From CALAED01 sp937891035 (GTDB lineage: Bacteria; Actinomycetota; Actinomycetes; Streptosporangiales; Streptosporangiaceae), in contig DASQSZ010000369.1 in NCBI GenBank assembly GCA_035642125.1, positions 1 through 14,607 of the forward strand: DNA of 14,607 nucleotides, given 5' to 3'. Of the stretch, positions 12,498 through 14,607 are shown piece after piece (the first letter of the stretch is position 1; each line of letters starts with the position of its first letter). A model generated the notes under the pieces. That model saw only the letters and a list, made by a program, of their open reading frames with translations, searched no databases and was not told the origin of the DNA. A program made the position numbers and the translations under genes.

Positions 12498-13409
12498 ATG
12501 AGCATCGATATCGATACAGCCGCCGATGTCTCGGCCGATGGCGGCGGCCTGGACTATCAGCAGGCCGGGCCGATCGCGGTTCGGCTGCTGGTGGGCGCGC
12601 AGCTGCGGCAACTGCGCGAGGCCGCCGGCATTACCCGAGAGCAGGCGGGAGACGCGATCCGGGCGTCCCACTCCAAGATCAGTCGCTTGGAGTTGGGCCG
12701 GACCGGCTTCAAGCCGCGAGACGTAGCCGACCTCCTCACGCTCTACGGCGTGACCGACACGGCCGAACGCACCTCCCTGCTCTCGCTCGCCGAGCAGGCC
12801 AACTCTCCGGGGTGGTGGCGCCCGTACGCCGACCTGGTACCCCCGTGGTTCGAGGCCTATCTGGGGCTGGAGCAGGCCGCGGCCGTCATCCGCGGCTATG
12901 AGGTGCAGTTCGTTCCCGGTCTGCTGCAAACACCCGACTACGCTCGCGCCGTGATCAGGCTCGGCCACACCACCGAGTCCAAGGCCGACATCGACCGGCG
13001 GGTCGCCCTGCGCATGGAACGCCAGGAGATCCTGCGGCGGCCGGACGCGCCGAGTCTGTGGGTCGTGATCGATGAGGGAGCGCTGCGCCGGCCACTCGGC
13101 GGCGCGGCGACGATGCGCCGGCAGCTCGACCATCTCCGCGAGGTCGCCGAACTGCCCAACGTCACGGTGCAGCTACTACCGTTCAGCGTGGGCGGTCACC
13201 CGGCCGCGGGCGGGCCGATCACGATCTTGCGCTTTCCGGAGGGTGAGCTCCCCGACGTGGTCTATCTGGAGCAGCTGATCAGCGCCATCTACCTCGACAA
13301 GCCGAGCGAGACGTTTGAGTACGGTCACGTCATGAACCGACTGGCCGTCGAGGCTGAGACGCCGGCGCGGACCAAACGGCTCATCCAGCGGCTGCGCGAA
13401 GAGCTTTAG
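12498..13409 (+). CDS. XRE-family regulator with DUF5753 (Scr1 antitoxin-like)
   Basis: This 303-residue protein has an N-terminal helix-turn-helix (about 33-88: LRQLREAAGITREQAGDAI, then SHSKISRLELGRTG) and a long C-terminal DUF5753 domain (about 113-300), recognised by LEQAAAVIRGYEVQFVPGLLQT and PDYARAVIRL at 124-155 and by VQLLPFSVGGHPAAGGPITIL (224-244). Filamentous actinomycetes hold dozens of such genes, usually next to a small DUF397 gene; the pairs affect development and antibiotic production, and some behave like toxin-antitoxin systems. No DUF397 gene follows here: the next gene is convergent. The ATG has GGCGGAG 5 bases upstream. A relatively AT-rich leader with several inverted repeats precedes it. 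DNA target and function are unknown. Confidence 0.9.
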   Translation: MSIDIDTAADVSADGGGLDYQQAGPIAVRLLVGAQLRQLREAAGITREQAGDAIRASHSKISRLELGRTGFKPRDVADLLTLYGVTDTAERTSLLSLAEQANSPGWWRPYADLVPPWFEAYLGLEQAAAVIRGYEVQFVPGLLQTPDYARAVIRLGHTTESKADIDRRVALRMERQEILRRPDAPSLWVVIDEGALRRPLGGAATMRRQLDHLREVAELPNVTVQLLPFSVGGHPAAGGPITILRFPEGELPDVVYLEQLISAIYLDKPSETFEYGHVMNRLAVEAETPARTKRLIQRLREEL

Positions 13410-13455
13410 CCGGCAGCGGGCGCTGAACTCCGGCCGTCAGCAGCCCGGCCACCTC

Positions 13456-13490
13456 GCCGCCGCCGCACGCACGTCTACTCCGGCGGCGGC
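13456..13490. terminator. Bidirectional terminator between convergent genes
   Basis: GCCGCCGCCG (13456-13465) and CGGCGGCGGC (13481-13490) form a perfect 10-bp stem with a 15-base loop, 46 bases after the XRE stop and 34 bases after the stop of the ChaB-like gene on the other strand. Confidence 0.7.
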
Positions 13491-13524
13491 CTCACGGGGT
13501 CACCCGTTCGGGCGCCGCTCGCGG

Positions 13525-13938
13525 TCACTTGCGCGCCTGGGCGGTCTTGCGCCGGTTCGCCTTTTTGATGGCGTCAACAAGCTCGCTCTTGTTCATCGAC
13601 GACCTGCCCTGGACGCCGAGATCCTTGGCCACCTCGTACAAGTGCTGCTTGCTCGCGTTGGCGTCCACGCCCTCGGCCGTCTTGGTGGGGCGCCGGCGCG
13701 ACTGCGGAGTGCTCTTGCGCGCCTGGGCGTCCGAGGGCCCCTTGGCGCCGCCGCGCTTTTTCTGCCACCGGTCGCCGACCTTTTCGAACTTGTGCTTCAG
13801 CGCGCTGAACGCGGTGCGATGCGCCCGCTCGCCTTCGCCATATTGCTCAACCGCCGAGTCGTGCGCCTTCACCCAAGTGTCTTGGGCTTCGGCGGGGGAA
13901 CGCCGGATCGTCGATGGCATGTCTTCCCGACCAGGCAT
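13525..13938 (-). CDS. ChaB-family protein fused to a Rho_N/SAP-like domain
   Basis: This 137-residue basic protein has a ChaB domain at about 7-60 (MPSTIRRSPAEAQDTW, then HDSAVEQYGEGERAHRTAFSALKHKF) and, after a Lys/Arg-rich linker, a Rho-termination-factor N-terminal type helical motif at 95-127 (KQHLYEVAKDLGVQGRSSMN, then KSELVDAIKK). ChaB was named for linkage to the cation antiporter ChaA, but its biochemical role is unclear; Rho_N/SAP folds bind nucleic acid, and the protein ends in a basic KKANRRKTAQARK, so DNA or RNA binding is likely. The ATG at 13938 has GAGGA 5 bases upstream; an ATG at 13920 would start exactly at the ChaB domain. A sigma-B-like promoter lies upstream, in line with a stress gene. 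Confidence 0.85.
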   Translation of the reverse strand: MPGREDMPSTIRRSPAEAQDTWVKAHDSAVEQYGEGERAHRTAFSALKHKFEKVGDRWQKKRGGAKGPSDAQARKSTPQSRRRPTKTAEGVDANASKQHLYEVAKDLGVQGRSSMNKSELVDAIKKANRRKTAQARK

Positions 13939-13977
13939 CTCGTCCTCAACTCCTTCCTTCTCGGTACAAAACGTCCC

Positions 13978-14001
13978 CTACCCAGAGTGGGACCATGAAA
14001 C
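13978..14001 (-). promoter_or_regulatory. Sigma-B/F-type stress promoter of the ChaB-like gene
   Basis: On the minus strand GTTT (14001-13998), a 14-base spacer and GGGTAG (13983-13978) match the Streptomyces SigB and mycobacterial SigF pattern GTTT-N14-16-GGGTA(T/C) except for the last base. Transcription would begin about 30 bases before the ATG, leaving room for the ribosome-binding site. Confidence 0.5.
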
Positions 14002-14156
14002 AGCCGAGCGGCTTTATGCGCTGCCGGTCGCCGCCGCCCGCACCGGTCGCCGCGAACAGCGGGTAAAGGCGATGGAAAGCGCTTCTTCCAGCGGCAAATC
14101 AAGCGCCTGCGCCTCGCCCGGGAACGCTCCATTGTGGCGGCGGGGTACCCGGCCGC

Positions 14157-14607
14157 TCACCCCGCCGCACGGCCGGCGGCGCGCACATCGTCGATCGTGT
14201 GGCCCGGGGCGAGCCGGCCGGACGTGACGCGCAGCTCGATCAGCGCGGGGCGGTCCGCCGCCAGCGCCCGCTCGAGCGCGGGGCCGAACTCTGCCGTACG
14301 GATCACCGCCTCGCCGTAAGCCCCGACCGCGAGCGCGTACGCGGCGAAGTCGACGCCCCCGAGATCCGTGCCGACCACGCGGCCGGGATAGCGCAGTTCC
14401 TGGTGCATGCGGATGGTCCCGTACATCCCGTTGTTGACCACGATCACGACCAGCCGCGCGCCGGCTGTGACGGCCGTGGCGAGCTCCTGGCCGTTCATCA
14501 GGAAGCAGCCGTCGCCCGCGACCGTCAGCACGGTCCGGTGCGGGTATTCGAGCGCGGCGGCGACCCCCGACGGCACGCTGTAGCCCATCGAACCGTTGCG
14601 CGGCGCG
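14157..14607 (-). CDS. ThDP-dependent enzyme, acetolactate-synthase-like, C-terminal part (runs off the window)
   Basis: Only the last 149 codons are present. The thiamine-diphosphate/Mg-binding motif is clear: GDGCFLMNGQELATAV followed by VVIVVNNGMYGTIRMHQE, the classic GDG...NN pattern, preceded by RNGSMGYSVPSG and followed by YPGRVVGTDLGGVDFAAYA. This is the PP domain of the acetolactate synthase/benzoylformate decarboxylase superfamily, whose members join or split 2-oxoacids. The MYGTIRMHQE stretch is typical of a set of ThDP enzymes often annotated as acetolactate synthase large subunit but not proven to act in branched-chain amino-acid synthesis. No small regulatory subunit gene lies downstream, which argues against the biosynthetic ilvBN enzyme. 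The real substrate cannot be decided from this part. Confidence 0.85.
   Translation of the reverse strand, partial: APRNGSMGYSVPSGVAAALEYPHRTVLTVAGDGCFLMNGQELATAVTAGARLVVIVVNNGMYGTIRMHQELRYPGRVVGTDLGGVDFAAYALAVGAYGEAVIRTAEFGPALERALAADRPALIELRVTSGRLAPGHTIDDVRAAGRAAG

Overview
The window is GC-rich bacterial DNA with tightly packed genes, frequent GTG starts and 4-base stop/start overlaps, and hairpin terminators without U-runs. Together with an MMPL transporter, a Scr1-type XRE/DUF5753 regulator and a SepX/GlpR-like division protein, this points to a filamentous actinomycete. Streptosporangiales is my guess; the family cannot be fixed from the sequence alone.

Left part (1-6945, all minus strand): the 5' end of mtnP (methylthioadenosine phosphorylase); an MMPL/RND-family transporter with a perfect palindrome filling its promoter spacer; a 560-bp gene-free stretch of hairpins and tandem repeats; a small FmdB-type zinc-ribbon protein with a Ser-rich tail (the mycobacterial Ruc type), preceded by a CIRCE/HrcA heat-shock operator; a CPA1 K+/H+ antiporter; a D-2-hydroxyacid dehydrogenase; a possible 37-codon small ORF coupled on both sides; and 5-formyltetrahydrofolate cyclo-ligase.

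Centre (6978-11982, plus strand): galU, moeA, moaC, mog/moaB and a RimJ-type acetyltransferase with tight or overlapping junctions (one 149-bp gap before mog), then a hairpin and a SepX/GlpR-like membrane protein. The order fmdB, cyclo-ligase | galU, moeA, rimJ, membrane protein matches Mycobacterium tuberculosis Rv0991c-Rv0996 as I remember it. Here moaC and mog are inserted between moeA and rimJ. The locus therefore combines molybdenum-cofactor synthesis with the pair thought to link a MoeA-like protein (Glp) and its membrane receptor (GlpR/SepX) to FtsZ.

Right part (11983-14607): a relatively AT-rich, inverted-repeat-rich leader with a possible gene remnant; an XRE/DUF5753 regulator without its usual DUF397 partner; a convergent terminator; a ChaB-Rho_N fusion protein (minus) with a sigma-B-like promoter; and the C-terminal part of a ThDP-dependent enzyme of the acetolactate synthase type (minus).

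No rRNA, tRNA, IS element or CRISPR array was seen. The observations most worth following up are the CIRCE element before the Ruc-like gene, the Glp/SepX arrangement inside a MoCo operon, the coupled small ORF, the palindrome in the MMPL promoter and the in-frame repeat tail of GalU.
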